A DNA stretch of 13,772 nucleotides from an uncultured Bacteroidales bacterium (GTDB lineage: Bacteria; Bacteroidota; Bacteroidia; Bacteroidales; F082), in contig CALFIT010000226.1 of assembly GCA_937877465.1 (NCBI GenBank), forward strand, positions 1-13,772. Direction: 5' to 3'. Positions 1 to 8,277 of the stretch are shown piece by piece. Numbering within the stretch: the first letter of the stretch is position 1; each line of letters opens with the position of its first letter. A program made the position numbers and the translations under genes. Under the pieces are notes generated by a model. The model was given only the letters and a program-made list of their open reading frames with translations, was not told where the DNA came from and did not search any database.

Positions 1-1330
1 TCACCATCTGCTCCACCTCACCGCTACGGAACCGATAGATCGATTGTTTGCCGTCGCCCACCACCATGCTCATGTTCTCGTTCGCCAAGCCGTTGTCGAT
101 CAGTGGCAAAAGATTCTGCCATTGCAGCACCGAGGTGTCCTGGAACTCGTCCACAAAGATGTGCTTGTAATGCTCGCCAATGCGTTCATACACAAAGGGA
201 ACCGAAAAATCGCCCATCACCGAATTGAGCAGCTTGTTGAACTCAGAGATGTGTACCACCTCGTCGTCGTTGGCCAAACTCGCGAACTCCTTTCTGATTT
301 GGACACGCAAGGCATACAGATAGAGCAAATCACGCTGCGACCTATAAAACAAAAAGTTAGGCAACTCTATTTCAATCATTGCTTTAATATCATCCAAGAT
401 AGGCAACAAAGCCGCATTGACTGCATCCTTTGACGCGCCCATAGCCTTCTCACCTTCTTTCGAGAGGCAATTCCGTTGCTCGATTACCGTATTGAAGCGT
501 GCGCTGGGCTGTTCGTAGGTCTTGTTAGCGAGTTTCTTGAGGTAGCCGATGAAGCCGTTCTTGCCGTATGCAAACTGTTTTTCGTCTAAGCCGAAAGCCT
601 GTGCGTGGGTATCGAAAGCGTTGATTTTCGACTTAATGTTTTGCTCGAAGTAAACTATTTTACCATTCAGGAAATCAAGCGTTTCTTTGTATTGCGAATT
701 ATCTTGGATATTGTTGCTTTCGTCCTTTTGATAGGCCTTTTCTGTCGTTAGTTTGGTAACAAACTCCGACAACAGGACCTCGACGGGCGTATAACGCTGG
801 TTGTCGAACTGGTTTTTGCTGAAGTCGATGAGCAACTGGGTGAGATAAGGGTTCGACTCGCTGATTTTCAGTCCGATATTCTCGGTGATGGTCTCGGCCA
901 CCTCGTCGGTGTCGATGCTGACGGTGTATTGCGAAGGCAGCCCGAGGTCGTGGGCAAACGATCGCGAGAGTTTCTGCACGAAAGCGTCGATGGTGCTCAC
1001 GCAGAAACTGCTATAATCGTGCATGATGCGTGTCAACAAGGCTTGTGCGTTGCGTTTCAGTTCGGCCTCGTCGATACCCAATTCCTCCATCAGGATTGTC
1101 CCCATCGAATTGGGTTCAAGGCTTGGTTTCTCAACGATTTTGCATAGTTCTTTCAAGATTTTGGCCTTCATCTCGTTGGCGGCGGCGTTGGTAAAGGTGA
1201 TGGCGAGGATATGCCTATAGTTGTCCACCGACGCTGCATCACGGAGACAGAGCTTTAGGTATTCCTTGATGAGGGTGAACGTCTTCCCTGCCCCTGCCGA
1301 GGCTTGGTAAACCTTGAAATTGGCATTCAT
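1..1330 (-). CDS. UvrD/RecB-type (AddA-like) ATP-dependent DNA helicase, N-terminal part, cut by window edge
   Basis: The reverse strand from the ATG at 1330 reads open for 443 codons to the window edge, so the C-terminal part is missing. Superfamily I helicase motifs appear in order: Walker A ASAGAGKT at residues 10-17, motif Ia AITFTNAAANEMK at 43-55, a motif Ib-like STIDAF at 112-117, Walker B VDEFQDTS at 393-400, and motif III GDGKQSIYRFRSGE at 425-438. The roughly 270 residues between Ib and Walker B correspond to an enlarged 1B-type insertion, as in RecB/AddA proteins rather than plain UvrD. By family, such proteins unwind and, with a PD-(D/E)XK nuclease, resect double-strand breaks for recombination; that nuclease part would lie outside the window. 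The gene follows the TamB gene by 17 bp with no promoter visible, so it is probably co-transcribed with it. It could equally be annotated exodeoxyribonuclease V beta-like. Confidence 0.9.
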   Translation of the reverse strand, partial: MNANFKVYQASAGAGKTFTLIKEYLKLCLRDAASVDNYRHILAITFTNAAANEMKAKILKELCKIVEKPSLEPNSMGTILMEELGIDEAELKRNAQALLTRIMHDYSSFCVSTIDAFVQKLSRSFAHDLGLPSQYTVSIDTDEVAETITENIGLKISESNPYLTQLLIDFSKNQFDNQRYTPVEVLLSEFVTKLTTEKAYQKDESNNIQDNSQYKETLDFLNGKIVYFEQNIKSKINAFDTHAQAFGLDEKQFAYGKNGFIGYLKKLANKTYEQPSARFNTVIEQRNCLSKEGEKAMGASKDAVNAALLPILDDIKAMIEIELPNFLFYRSQRDLLYLYALRVQIRKEFASLANDDEVVHISEFNKLLNSVMGDFSVPFVYERIGEHYKHIFVDEFQDTSVLQWQNLLPLIDNGLANENMSMVVGDGKQSIYRFRSGEVEQMV

Positions 1331-1347
1331 CTGGATGGAAATTATTA

Positions 1348-4300
1348 TTATTTTTTCGGTCTGATTAATGGCTGTCCATTGACGACGGTTTTCTTCTTGA
1401 ACAAGTTACGGAAGTTGTCGAACGAGCGGCTGTAAGACAGGCCAAGCCCTTGTGTATAAGGCGAGCGGCGGTCGAAGGCTGCGCTGTTGAAGTTGGAGTT
1501 GTAGTTGGAATGATTGTAGAGATGCGCCTGCAAGCGTCCGTCCTTGGCCAACTTGTAGTAAAGGTCGAACTCGCCCACGATGCTGGAGACGTTGCCTGCA
1601 CTGTTGCCCGTCATCATGCCGAGATTGGTCTCAAGGGTCAGGCGGTTCTCGAAGAGTTGGGTGCGCATGGCCAACTGGTATTCGTCGTAGGAATTGGCGT
1701 TGCCGGCGTGGTAGCTCACGCCTAAGTCGAGGTTGTCGGTGATGTTCATCTGCATCCCGCCCATAAGCACGTTGGAGAGGCTGAAATCGGTGCCGCCGAG
1801 GTAGGAGAACGAGTTGAGCACCAACAGCGACAGGGCTTGCGAGGTCATGACGGCCTGGTTGGTGGTGTCGACGAGGGAATACACCGTTCGGGCGATGTCG
1901 TCGTCGACGTTGGGCAGGTTCATGCCGAAGGTGATGGTCGGGTTGAGCAAGGCACCTTTCAGGTGGATGAGGCATTCGACGTTGACGTTGCTGTTGGTCG
2001 CAGTGGAGTCGACTTGGATGCCGAGGCTCGACAGCGAGGTTCTGACGGAATAGGAACCCGTGGCGTTGATGCGGCCATCGGTCGGGTCGCCCGCCCAAGC
2101 GATGGTGCCGCCTTGTTTGAGCGTGAAGTTCCTCGTCACCAAGTCCATCAGCGTCAGCTGGAAGCGTCCCGACTTGATGGTGTAATCGCCATACATTGTG
2201 AAGTCTTCGGAGGTGGCGGAGCTCATCTTCACGTTACCGTTGCCCGTCGCGTCGATGGTGCCGAGGTTGCTCGGCAGGATGATTTTCAGGTTGGCGTCGT
2301 CGGTGGCGTTCACGTTCAGCTTCAGGCTGAAATTGCTTTTCACCTTTTCTTTTTGCTCCACATGCTCCCCTTCATCCTCGTCCACCTCCACAGGGTCGTT
2401 GATGAACACGATGAAATCGTTGTCCTTCACCGTGTTCGACTTGTTGAGCGGGATGGTGATGTTGGTGCCACGGCGGGTACGGGCGTCGATGCCTAACTTG
2501 ATGTCGTTGAACGGCCCGGTGACGCTGACCAAACCATCGGCGACCGCCGTGCCATAAAATGTGTCGTTGTCCTTGCTTGATGTGGCCAAAGCCAAGAACT
2601 CGCGAGGATGAAGCCTTAGATCCAAATCAAAGTCTTTCAAGTTGTTGTGCCTGATTTTTCCTTCCACACGGGCTTTGTTGCCCAATGAATCGGTAAGCAC
2701 CATATTCTCGAATGAGATGGACGAGTTGTCGACCATGATGGTAGGATTGAACGTATAGAACGTGTTGAGGTAACTGATCTTGCATCCGCCGTCGTGCAGG
2801 GTGACACGGCCTTGAATCTCAGGCCGACTAAGCGAACCGGTAATGGAAGCCTCACCTAACGCAACGCCTTGCATACGCGACACTATGCCCGCCAAGAAGG
2901 GCGTAAGCACATTGAGTTGCAGCGAATCCAACTCGACGGCAAAGTCAAGGTTGTCGGATTTTCGCGCCGTATAGTATGATCCCGTCACATTCAACGTTTT
3001 CTTCTGCCCATCGAGGATGTTCGCGTTCAGGTCGACGGATTTTTTCTCGTTGTTCCACACGCTCTCGACCACAGCATCGCCGATACGGTCGCCATTCACC
3101 GCAATTCGCTCAATATCAAGACTGGCCAGCACCATCGGGTCGGCACTCAGACTGCTCACCAAGGCATCGCCCGAGATGAAACCATCGATATCGAATCCCA
3201 AGCTCTTGGTAAGGAAGTCGAGATTGGATATGTCGAACTGACGCATCATAACCGACATCGTATCGCCCTCTGCCATAGGCACATAGCCGTCAACGCGGAT
3301 AGATTGCGAATGGTATCCGAACATCAGGTTGGATATCAGCACTTTGTCGTCCATCTTCAGGACGGAATTGTTGGGCGACACGCTCCACAGCGTGTCGTTG
3401 ATGCGCACATCAGCTTCGGTGATGGAGAAGATGCCGCCTCGTTCAAGCGGATGGAAGTAGGTCGTTATCAATGCTTTATTGTGGTCTTCCATGGTTTCGT
3501 CGTCCCATTTGATGGTGGCCACGAGGGTGTCGTTGGCCATTCGCGTGACGATGGAAAGCTCGTCCAAACCGAGGTTCAGCGTGTCGGTTTCCGTGATGTT
3601 GGTGTAGGCGATTTCGTCTAACGACAGCGCGGTCACGGCGGAATGGAACGGGTTGAAGTTGCGCAACTCTATGTTGTTGAAGTTCACCTTCCCTACTTGG
3701 ATGTTCTTCGAACGCAAGGTCAGGTTGAGTGCGTTGGTGCGCGAGGTGAAGGTGCCGTTCAGTGTAGTGTTTTTGGCGATCTTCACCGACGGCATCAGCA
3801 GTCGGCTGAGGGTTTTTGTGTCCTTCAAGGTCAGGTTGAGCACAAAGTCCTGTTCGGTGTCATGCTTTATCTTATATTTCTCAAAATCAGCGAGTTCCTC
3901 TTCCCACGATGGTACATGCATATAATGGTCGACATACTCCTTAAACACCGGCAGCATACTAGCAAAGTTCATTTGCCCCGCCATCTCAAAATTCAGGAAA
4001 TCGCAATTCATGGAAATCCGGCGTTGCATCAAGTTGTCGTCGACAATGGAGGCATAAAAATCATCCATGTAATACTGCCCTCGACTGTCGCGATACAGGG
4101 TACTGTCAAGATGAATCTCGCCTTCCAGATCATCAATGTTAAACCCCTTCAGGTCGACATACAAACGCGTGCTGATTTGCGAGATGGAATCTTCCTTCAA
4201 GATCTTCAAGGCACGCAAGTCGGCATAACGGATATCCGCCTCAAAATTCGACTTGGGATACTTGGAATTGCTGAAATCAATCAACCCGTTGAAATCCATG

Positions 4301-5832
4301 TCCAAGTCATCATCGTCAATCCTCACCTTCCCCTTGAATTGGTTCTCTTTCAACACACCGTCCAACTTGACTTCATCAATGTTATTGCCAAGCAACATGG
4401 CTTGGGAGGCGTTACCATCGACACGGACTTCAGGTCGTCCGTTCTTGGGAAACGAAGCCGAGAAATCGGCAACCACATCGAGGTCGCCGACGAATTTGTC
4501 GGCATTGGCTATCACGCCCGCTTTCACTCGCTCGGCGTCAATGTTGCCCGAGAAGAAATTATCGCCATTGGCATTACGGGAGCGATCGATGGAGACCTCG
4601 GCATTGCCGATATCCGAGACCAAAGCGATGTCGGAGGTGAAATTATAGTAAGAGCCCTTAAAGTCAAGAGACAGACGGCCTTTCTCCAACGTGCTCAGCG
4701 ACTCAGGCAACGGGATGGTCTTGGTTTTGCCAGGGATGTAGAAATTGGCCAAATCGTCGTAGGTGAAGTGCATGTCCTTGATATTCAGCGTGTGGTAGCC
4801 GTCATTGAAATCAAGCGGGTGCATGCTGATGTTGCCTTGGAACGAGGTCGCATTGCCGATTTGCGCCTTGATGTCGTCGACGCGGAAGCTCTCGATGGGT
4901 CCCGTAAAACGCCCTTCAAAGTTCACTCTGTCAGGCATTTGGTACATCACTTGAGCGAAGACCCCGATGTCGGAGAGCATGAGGTCGGTAGGCCGGATGG
5001 TGGCATCGAAAACAACCGAATCCACAAAACTGCTGAAGTCGTCGAAGCCGTTAATCAGCATATTGAGGTCCAAGTCGAAACGGCTGTTGTTGGTCTCCAT
5101 CAACAGGCCGTTGAGGAAAACGCCGTTGGAACAGACCACGGCATCGGTTTGCAAGGACTTCACTTCAAAGCCGCTCAGTTCGTTGGCGCTCAAACTGATG
5201 ATATTGGCGTGAACCGAGTCGCCTTGCAGATAGAATCCGTTGGCTTCCAAATTGATGTCGTCGAGGTCGAGGTGGGCATAGTCCATAAGATGTTGGGCGG
5301 TCAACAGCGAGTCGGCCCGAGTTTGGTTCCACAGCATGAAGTCGACGTTTTTCAAGGAAATCTTGTCGATGACAATCTCCAAAGGCTTCTTTTCTTTCTC
5401 TTCCTTGGGCTTGTCGGAGGCGAAAGCGTCGACCAAAAACGCGAAATTGAACCCGTCTTCGCCCTCGTACTTGATGAGATTGGCCTCTGTGTCGCGCAAT
5501 TCCACGTTTTCGAGGTGGATTTTGCCTTCCAAGAGGTCGCCGATGTTGATTTTCGTCCGCAAAGCGCCAACCTTCGCCAAAGTACTGTCGTTCAAGTCTT
5601 TGACCACGACATCATCGATGAAGACGCGAAAATCGGGCGTCACCACCAAGCGACCCACCTTGATGTCGGCACCGGTTTTTTCGGAAAGGTAACCGCCCGC
5701 AAAACGCACCGCAAACTTCTGGATGATAGGGTCTTGGATGGCAACGAAAAGGCTCGTGACGATAGCGATAATCACCACAAAAACGATTAGGATGCTATGG
5801 AAAACCTTTTTTTTGATAATTTTGCCCTCCAA
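1348..5832 (-). CDS. tamB: TamB-family translocation/assembly module protein (DUF490 C-terminal domain)
   Basis: This 1494-aa protein has a Lys-rich cytoplasmic start, one N-terminal membrane anchor (about residues 11-32) and then a very long run of alternating beta-strand sequence typical of AsmA/TamB-type lipid-conducting beta-taco proteins. The first 120 residues (LSEKTGADIKVG, then short layered repeats) resemble the AsmA-like start. The C-terminal third (about 1100-1470) has the look of the TamB/DUF490 domain, including a GDYTIKSGRFQLTL stretch near residue 1215 and a highly acidic insertion near 1140-1160. The family spans the periplasm and is linked to outer-membrane protein insertion or phospholipid transport. 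The only start upstream of the anchor is TTG at 5832; the frame stays open to a stop at 5857-5859 but holds no ATG or GTG. It is head-to-head with tsaD, and the helicase gene follows 17 bp downstream. The family call is firm; the symbol rests on family membership. Confidence 0.88.
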   Translation of the reverse strand: MEGKIIKKKVFHSILIVFVVIIAIVTSLFVAIQDPIIQKFAVRFAGGYLSEKTGADIKVGRLVVTPDFRVFIDDVVVKDLNDSTLAKVGALRTKINIGDLLEGKIHLENVELRDTEANLIKYEGEDGFNFAFLVDAFASDKPKEEKEKKPLEIVIDKISLKNVDFMLWNQTRADSLLTAQHLMDYAHLDLDDINLEANGFYLQGDSVHANIISLSANELSGFEVKSLQTDAVVCSNGVFLNGLLMETNNSRFDLDLNMLINGFDDFSSFVDSVVFDATIRPTDLMLSDIGVFAQVMYQMPDRVNFEGRFTGPIESFRVDDIKAQIGNATSFQGNISMHPLDFNDGYHTLNIKDMHFTYDDLANFYIPGKTKTIPLPESLSTLEKGRLSLDFKGSYYNFTSDIALVSDIGNAEVSIDRSRNANGDNFFSGNIDAERVKAGVIANADKFVGDLDVVADFSASFPKNGRPEVRVDGNASQAMLLGNNIDEVKLDGVLKENQFKGKVRIDDDDLDMDFNGLIDFSNSKYPKSNFEADIRYADLRALKILKEDSISQISTRLYVDLKGFNIDDLEGEIHLDSTLYRDSRGQYYMDDFYASIVDDNLMQRRISMNCDFLNFEMAGQMNFASMLPVFKEYVDHYMHVPSWEEELADFEKYKIKHDTEQDFVLNLTLKDTKTLSRLLMPSVKIAKNTTLNGTFTSRTNALNLTLRSKNIQVGKVNFNNIELRNFNPFHSAVTALSLDEIAYTNITETDTLNLGLDELSIVTRMANDTLVATIKWDDETMEDHNKALITTYFHPLERGGIFSITEADVRINDTLWSVSPNNSVLKMDDKVLISNLMFGYHSQSIRVDGYVPMAEGDTMSVMMRQFDISNLDFLTKSLGFDIDGFISGDALVSSLSADPMVLASLDIERIAVNGDRIGDAVVESVWNNEKKSVDLNANILDGQKKTLNVTGSYYTARKSDNLDFAVELDSLQLNVLTPFLAGIVSRMQGVALGEASITGSLSRPEIQGRVTLHDGGCKISYLNTFYTFNPTIMVDNSSISFENMVLTDSLGNKARVEGKIRHNNLKDFDLDLRLHPREFLALATSSKDNDTFYGTAVADGLVSVTGPFNDIKLGIDARTRRGTNITIPLNKSNTVKDNDFIVFINDPVEVDEDEGEHVEQKEKVKSNFSLKLNVNATDDANLKIILPSNLGTIDATGNGNVKMSSATSEDFTMYGDYTIKSGRFQLTLMDLVTRNFTLKQGGTIAWAGDPTDGRINATGSYSVRTSLSSLGIQVDSTATNSNVNVECLIHLKGALLNPTITFGMNLPNVDDDIARTVYSLVDTTNQAVMTSQALSLLVLNSFSYLGGTDFSLSNVLMGGMQMNITDNLDLGVSYHAGNANSYDEYQLAMRTQLFENRLTLETNLGMMTGNSAGNVSSIVGEFDLYYKLAKDGRLQAHLYNHSNYNSNFNSAAFDRRSPYTQGLGLSYSRSFDNFRNLFKKKTVVNGQPLIRPKK
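5817..5824 (+). promoter_or_regulatory. Candidate Bacteroidota -7 promoter element for tsaD
   Basis: TAATTTTG is an exact match to the Bacteroidota primary-sigma -7 consensus TAnnTTTG. It lies 17 nt before the tsaD ATG at 5842, and inside codons 3-6 of the divergent tamB gene. No good TTTG is present at the usual -33 distance. The sequence after it (CC) resembles the GC that follows the other three boxes in the window. Inferred only from sequence. Confidence 0.45.
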
Positions 5833-5841
5833 ATTGAGACT

Positions 5842-6864
5842 ATGAACGAATACATCTTAGGCATCGAATCGTCGTGCGACGACACCTCGGCCGCAGTGCT
5901 TCAAGGCACCCGTGTGCTCTCCAACGTCATTGCCGGTCAGAAGGTTCACGAGCAATACGGGGGCGTGGTCCCCGAACTCGCGTCGCGTGCCCACCAGCAA
6001 AATATCATCCCCGTCGTCGACACGGCCTTGAAGACTGCAAAAATAGAAAAAAATCAGTTATCCGCCATCGCTTTTACGCGCGGTCCCGGACTTTTGGGTT
6101 CGTTGCTCGTAGGAACCTCATTTGCAAAGGCTTTCGCGCAGACCTTGGACATCCCGATGGTGGAAATAGACCACATGAACGCGCACATTTTGGTGCATTT
6201 CGCCACCGACGACACCCATACCGAGGTGCCCGACTTCCCGTTTTTGTGCCTCACCGTGTCGGGCGGCCACACGCAAATCGTGGTGGTGAAGGACTATTTC
6301 GACATGGAAGTCATCGGCAAGACCATCGACGACGCGGCGGGCGAGGCCTTCGACAAGACCGCCAAGATCCTCGGCCTGCCCTACCCAGGCGGGCCCGTCA
6401 TCGACAAATTGGCCAAAACCGGTAACCCAGAGGCTTTCAGCTTCGCCAAGCCACAGATCCCCGACTTGGACTATAGCTTCAGCGGACTGAAGACCAGCAT
6501 CTTGTACACCGTTCGCGACAACCTGCAACTTAACCCGAACTTCATCGAGGAGAACAAGGCCGACCTCTGCGCCTCGGTGCAAAAGACCATCATCGACATT
6601 TTGATGAACAAGTTGGTGAAAGCCAGCAAGCAAACAGGCATCAAGACGGTGGCCATCGCCGGCGGCGTGAGTGCCAACAGCGGCTTGCACGATGCCATGC
6701 TTGCCTTGGGAGAAAAACACCATTGGAAGGTATTCATCCCGCGCCTCTCCTACTCGACCGACAACGCCGCGATGGTCGCCGTGGCCGGCTATTTCAAGTT
6801 TTTGAAAGGGGAATTTGCTTCGCAAGACTTGGTGCCATACGCGCGGCAGAGTTTGAAGGAGTGA
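5842..6864 (+). CDS. tsaD: tRNA N6-adenosine threonylcarbamoyltransferase TsaD
   Basis: This 340-aa protein, full length for the family, transfers the threonylcarbamoyl group from threonylcarbamoyl-AMP to A37 of ANN-decoding tRNAs, working with TsaB and TsaE in the cytoplasm. Visible signatures are GIESSCDDTSAA at residues 7-18, the metal-binding HMNAH at 111-115 (His111, His115), TVSGGHTQI at 138-146, the nucleotide-binding DDAAGEAFDKTAK at 163-175, FSGLKTS at 213-219, AGGVSANS at 273-280, and STDNAAM at 305-311 with the third metal ligand Asp307. The open frame extends upstream to an ATG at 5797, but those 15 extra residues would run back across the tamB start and the -7 box. MNEYILGIESS from 5842 is the standard family N-terminus, so that ATG was chosen. 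It converges with the hydrolase gene 71 bp downstream. All key residues are present. Confidence 0.97.
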   Translation: MNEYILGIESSCDDTSAAVLQGTRVLSNVIAGQKVHEQYGGVVPELASRAHQQNIIPVVDTALKTAKIEKNQLSAIAFTRGPGLLGSLLVGTSFAKAFAQTLDIPMVEIDHMNAHILVHFATDDTHTEVPDFPFLCLTVSGGHTQIVVVKDYFDMEVIGKTIDDAAGEAFDKTAKILGLPYPGGPVIDKLAKTGNPEAFSFAKPQIPDLDYSFSGLKTSILYTVRDNLQLNPNFIEENKADLCASVQKTIIDILMNKLVKASKQTGIKTVAIAGGVSANSGLHDAMLALGEKHHWKVFIPRLSYSTDNAAMVAVAGYFKFLKGEFASQDLVPYARQSLKE

Positions 6865-6935
6865 CTCAGCCAACAACCCAGCTATCGACCGACTTGTTCT
6901 CTGAAGAAAAGCTCACACCCACTTTCACCACCCCT
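6865..6935. other. Short convergent intergenic region, no clear terminator
   Basis: These 71 bases separate the 3' ends of tsaD and the minus-strand hydrolase gene. Read by eye on both strands, they show no GC-rich hairpin followed by a T-run. Termination here may be factor-dependent, or by a structure too weak to see. No ORF of interest is present. Confidence 0.5.
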
Positions 6936-8192
6936 TTACCGCTTCACAAACTTTCTGCTAACATACCGCCCGTTTTGCTCGAAACGAACCAAATAAATCC
7001 CTGAAGGCCAACCCGAAACATCGATGGTCACATTGGGCTGCGATGCATCTTGCGCAAACAATTCCCTTCCGTTCACATCGGAAATGGCGATACGGCATTG
7101 TCCGTTTTGGGACAAAGCATCGCCTCGGATGACAATGGTTTGGGTGGCTGGATTGGGGTAGACCGACAACTCCGTCATTGGGACATCGGCCACGGACAGC
7201 GACGGGTCCAAATGGTTCCAAAGGAAATTACGCACAATGTCGAAGCAAGCAGAAAACTTCTCTTCGTCGAGCGACAGATAGCTCGCGGAAAGATAGAAGG
7301 CGTGATCCTCGCCCTCAAAGGGGTGAAACTCGAAATCCGTGATGCCCATGTCTTCGAGATGCATAGCAATGGCTTGAGAACCATACATATAGGGCATATA
7401 AGGCAAGCCATACGAGGCAAAGCAATAGCCCGAGTCGAAAGGAACCATAGTGTCGTCGGTGCCATGAATCATACAAATTGGCGTATATTCGTCATAATCA
7501 ATCATATCCAGACTCAAGACCGCACCCCAATGCGCCACGGCACCAGCCACTTGCGGCGAAAAATCGGCATATTCCGAATAACCCGAACTATGTAATGAGC
7601 CTAAATCGGGGGCTTCGAAAGTCTCGGCAGGCCGTTCTTCCTCACCGATGAACATTTCACCGAGGATGGCAATGGATCCGGCCGAGTTGCCCAACAAATA
7701 GATATGTTCAGGGTCGATGCGATAGTCCTCGCTATGCAGCTTGAAATAGCGTATGGCCGAACTCACGTCTTGCGCGGCCATGTAAGCGTCGCGTATCAGC
7801 TTCGGCCCCGAAACCTGCAATAACGACAGCAAACGGTAGTCGATTGAGGCTGTTGCATAGCCAAGCTGGGCAAGACGGGTGCAATAGGCCACCATATCGA
7901 CGAAATCGCGGCTGCCCGTCACAAACGCGCCGCCGAAAACCGTGATCACCAACGGGCGTGCGGCCATCGTGTCGCCCGCTGGCTCGTAAAAGTCGAGATA
8001 CAAGGTGGTCGGCGTGGTTTGGCCTTCGCGAATGGCACTGCTGAATGGAATCGCCTCGGTAGTGGTCACTTCGTCGAAAACAGGGTCAAGATAGCGCTGG
8101 CCAACCTGAGCCTTAGAGACTTTGGGGAACACGAGAGCACATAATGCCAACATTATGATGTACAAGAGAATACGATCGCTTTTCATGGTCAT
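6936..8192 (-). CDS. Secreted alpha/beta hydrolase (esterase/lipase-like) with T9SS type A sorting domain
   Basis: This 418-aa protein begins with a signal peptide (hydrophobic core about residues 8-22, probable cleavage near SKA-Q at 26-29). An alpha/beta-hydrolase domain follows: an oxyanion-loop segment VFGGAF at 85-90, the nucleophile elbow GNSAG at 168-172 (Ser170), the acid in HGTDDTMVP at 243-251 (probably Asp247) and the base in GEDHAF at 294-299 (His297). Residues about 340-418 form a T9SS type A sorting domain: YPNPAT at 345-350, NGREL near 374, SGIYLVRF near 397, ending KFVKR. The enzyme is therefore predicted to cross the outer membrane by type IX secretion and act outside or on the cell. 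The carboxylester-hydrolase activity is inferred from the fold; the substrate is unknown. The oxyanion loop has Phe where the HGG-type esterases have His. ATG at 8192 (20 nt after the -7 box) is preferred; ATG at 8186 is also possible. Confidence 0.88.
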   Translation of the reverse strand: MTMKSDRILLYIIMLALCALVFPKVSKAQVGQRYLDPVFDEVTTTEAIPFSSAIREGQTTPTTLYLDFYEPAGDTMAARPLVITVFGGAFVTGSRDFVDMVAYCTRLAQLGYATASIDYRLLSLLQVSGPKLIRDAYMAAQDVSSAIRYFKLHSEDYRIDPEHIYLLGNSAGSIAILGEMFIGEEERPAETFEAPDLGSLHSSGYSEYADFSPQVAGAVAHWGAVLSLDMIDYDEYTPICMIHGTDDTMVPFDSGYCFASYGLPYMPYMYGSQAIAMHLEDMGITDFEFHPFEGEDHAFYLSASYLSLDEEKFSACFDIVRNFLWNHLDPSLSVADVPMTELSVYPNPATQTIVIRGDALSQNGQCRIAISDVNGRELFAQDASQPNVTIDVSGWPSGIYLVRFEQNGRYVSRKFVKR

Positions 8193-8212
8193 TTTTGTTT
8201 ATTTTCAATCCG

Positions 8213-8220
8213 CAAAAATA
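8213..8220 (-). promoter_or_regulatory. Candidate Bacteroidota -7 promoter element for the secreted hydrolase
   Basis: On the minus strand this reads TATTTTTG, an exact TAnnTTTG match followed by CGG, and it lies 20 nt before the ATG at 8192. The 12-mer GTATTTTTGCGG (8221 down to 8210) is identical to the one upstream of the FeoA-FeoB gene. No clear -33 TTTG is seen at normal spacing. Confidence 0.5.
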
Positions 8221-8249
8221 CAAAAGTTCTTCATTTGCGTAGATTTTAA

Positions 8250-8257
8250 TAATTTTG
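8250..8257 (+). promoter_or_regulatory. Candidate Bacteroidota -7 promoter element for the dGTPase gene pair
   Basis: TAATTTTG matches TAnnTTTG exactly, is followed by CGC, and ends 20 nt before the dGTPase ATG at 8278. A TTTG at 8234-8237 lies only 12 nt upstream, too close for a normal -33 element. Its box is 29 nt from the divergent hydrolase box, so the two promoters share one 85-bp control region. Confidence 0.5.
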
Positions 8258-8277
8258 CGCTCAAAATCATACCATCC

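Noticed and set aside
3643..5790. A 715-codon open frame on the plus strand opposite tamB
   Set aside because: It lies wholly antisense to a convincing TamB-family gene, its translation is a low-complexity run of V, H, Q and I without motifs, and such antisense openness follows from the codon choice of the real gene.
5797..5841. An upstream ATG giving tsaD 15 extra residues
   Set aside because: The extra residues do not belong to the family N-terminus and the stretch carries the -7 box and the tamB start.
6118..6876. A 252-codon open frame on the minus strand opposite tsaD
   Set aside because: Antisense shadow of a gene with every TsaD motif intact; no motifs or promoter of its own.
8234..8237. 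TTTG as a -33 element for the dGTPase promoter
   Set aside because: It is only 12 nt from the -7 box, shorter than the usual spacing for Bacteroidota promoters.
8122..8277. An in-frame 52-residue N-terminal extension of the dGTPase
   Set aside because: It would cover both divergent -7 boxes and overlap the signal peptide of the hydrolase gene; the family N-terminus fits the ATG at 8278.
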